NCBI GenBank assembly: GCA_038209365.1 | Contig: JBBQXS010000065.1 | Span: forward strand, 1 to 20,534 | DNA: 20,534 nt | DNA from: DASQHW01 sp038209365 | GTDB lineage: Bacteria; Actinomycetota; Acidimicrobiia; IMCC26256; PALSA-610 | Reading direction: 5' to 3' | Shown here: in pieces, positions 20,490-20,534 of the stretch | Position numbering within the stretch: position 1 is the stretch's first letter | Layout: each line of letters begins with the position of its first letter | Notes under the pieces: model-generated | Databases searched by the model: none | What the model was told of the DNA's origin: nothing | What the model saw: the letters and a program-made list of their open reading frames with translations, nothing else | Position numbers and translations under genes: made by a program

Positions 20490-20534
20490 CCACCACCCCG
20501 CTGCTCGATCAATCGGTATCAGCGCTACCGGTCA

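Overview
This is a GC-rich actinobacterial chromosome segment. The evidence is a WhiB iron-sulphur protein, an F420-type LLM oxidoreductase, a class A RNase P RNA, GTG starts, a LexA box of the actinobacterial type, and many genes whose TANNNT -10 box lies 6-8 nt before the start codon (leaderless transcription). The gene mix (fused ETF, P450, CoA-transferase, acyl-CoA dehydrogenase) would suit an environmental Acidimicrobiia-like or mycobacteria-related lineage; that placement is inference.

Layout. 1-178: gene-free, hairpin-rich window edge. 179-9902: a catabolic block with a single-chain CoA-transferase, a TetR regulator translationally coupled to an LLM oxidoreductase, a thiolase back to back with a fused EtfB-EtfA electron-transfer flavoprotein, a DoxX membrane protein, a cytochrome P450 overlapping a DUF2237 gene, and a metal-dependent amidohydrolase. 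Together they look like oxidation of a hydrophobic or cyclic substrate (P450, LLM), ring or amide hydrolysis, CoA activation or transfer, beta-oxidation and electron delivery to ETF. The substrate cannot be read from the sequence. 9903-16827: housekeeping and regulation, with a CxxC mini-protein, YjbQ, a zinc-ribbon protein, a DEDDh exonuclease/GIY-YIG fusion behind a LexA (SOS) box, a zinc-ribbon membrane protein, trpD, an acyl-CoA dehydrogenase, a WhiB protein, a CaCA cation antiporter and rnpB.

16828-20534: an accessory-looking region. Four copies of a 17-nt repeat (GATCGGCAGTTATGTAC and variants), all in one orientation, separate unrelated genes lying in both orientations: a VOC protein divergent from a cupin, an unrecognised 241-aa protein, a 54-aa membrane protein, and an alpha/beta-hydrolase-adenylate cyclase fusion. 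Two of the repeats have an upstream inverted partner that is shorter by the same single base, as in the folded attC sites of integron gene cassettes. No integrase is in the window, so a cassette array is a hypothesis, but it is the most unusual structure here.

A second theme is promoter compactness. Nine genes carry TANNNT 6-8 nt before the start. In the 11-bp gap between thiolase and ETF, each gene's -10 box contains a base of the other gene's start codon.
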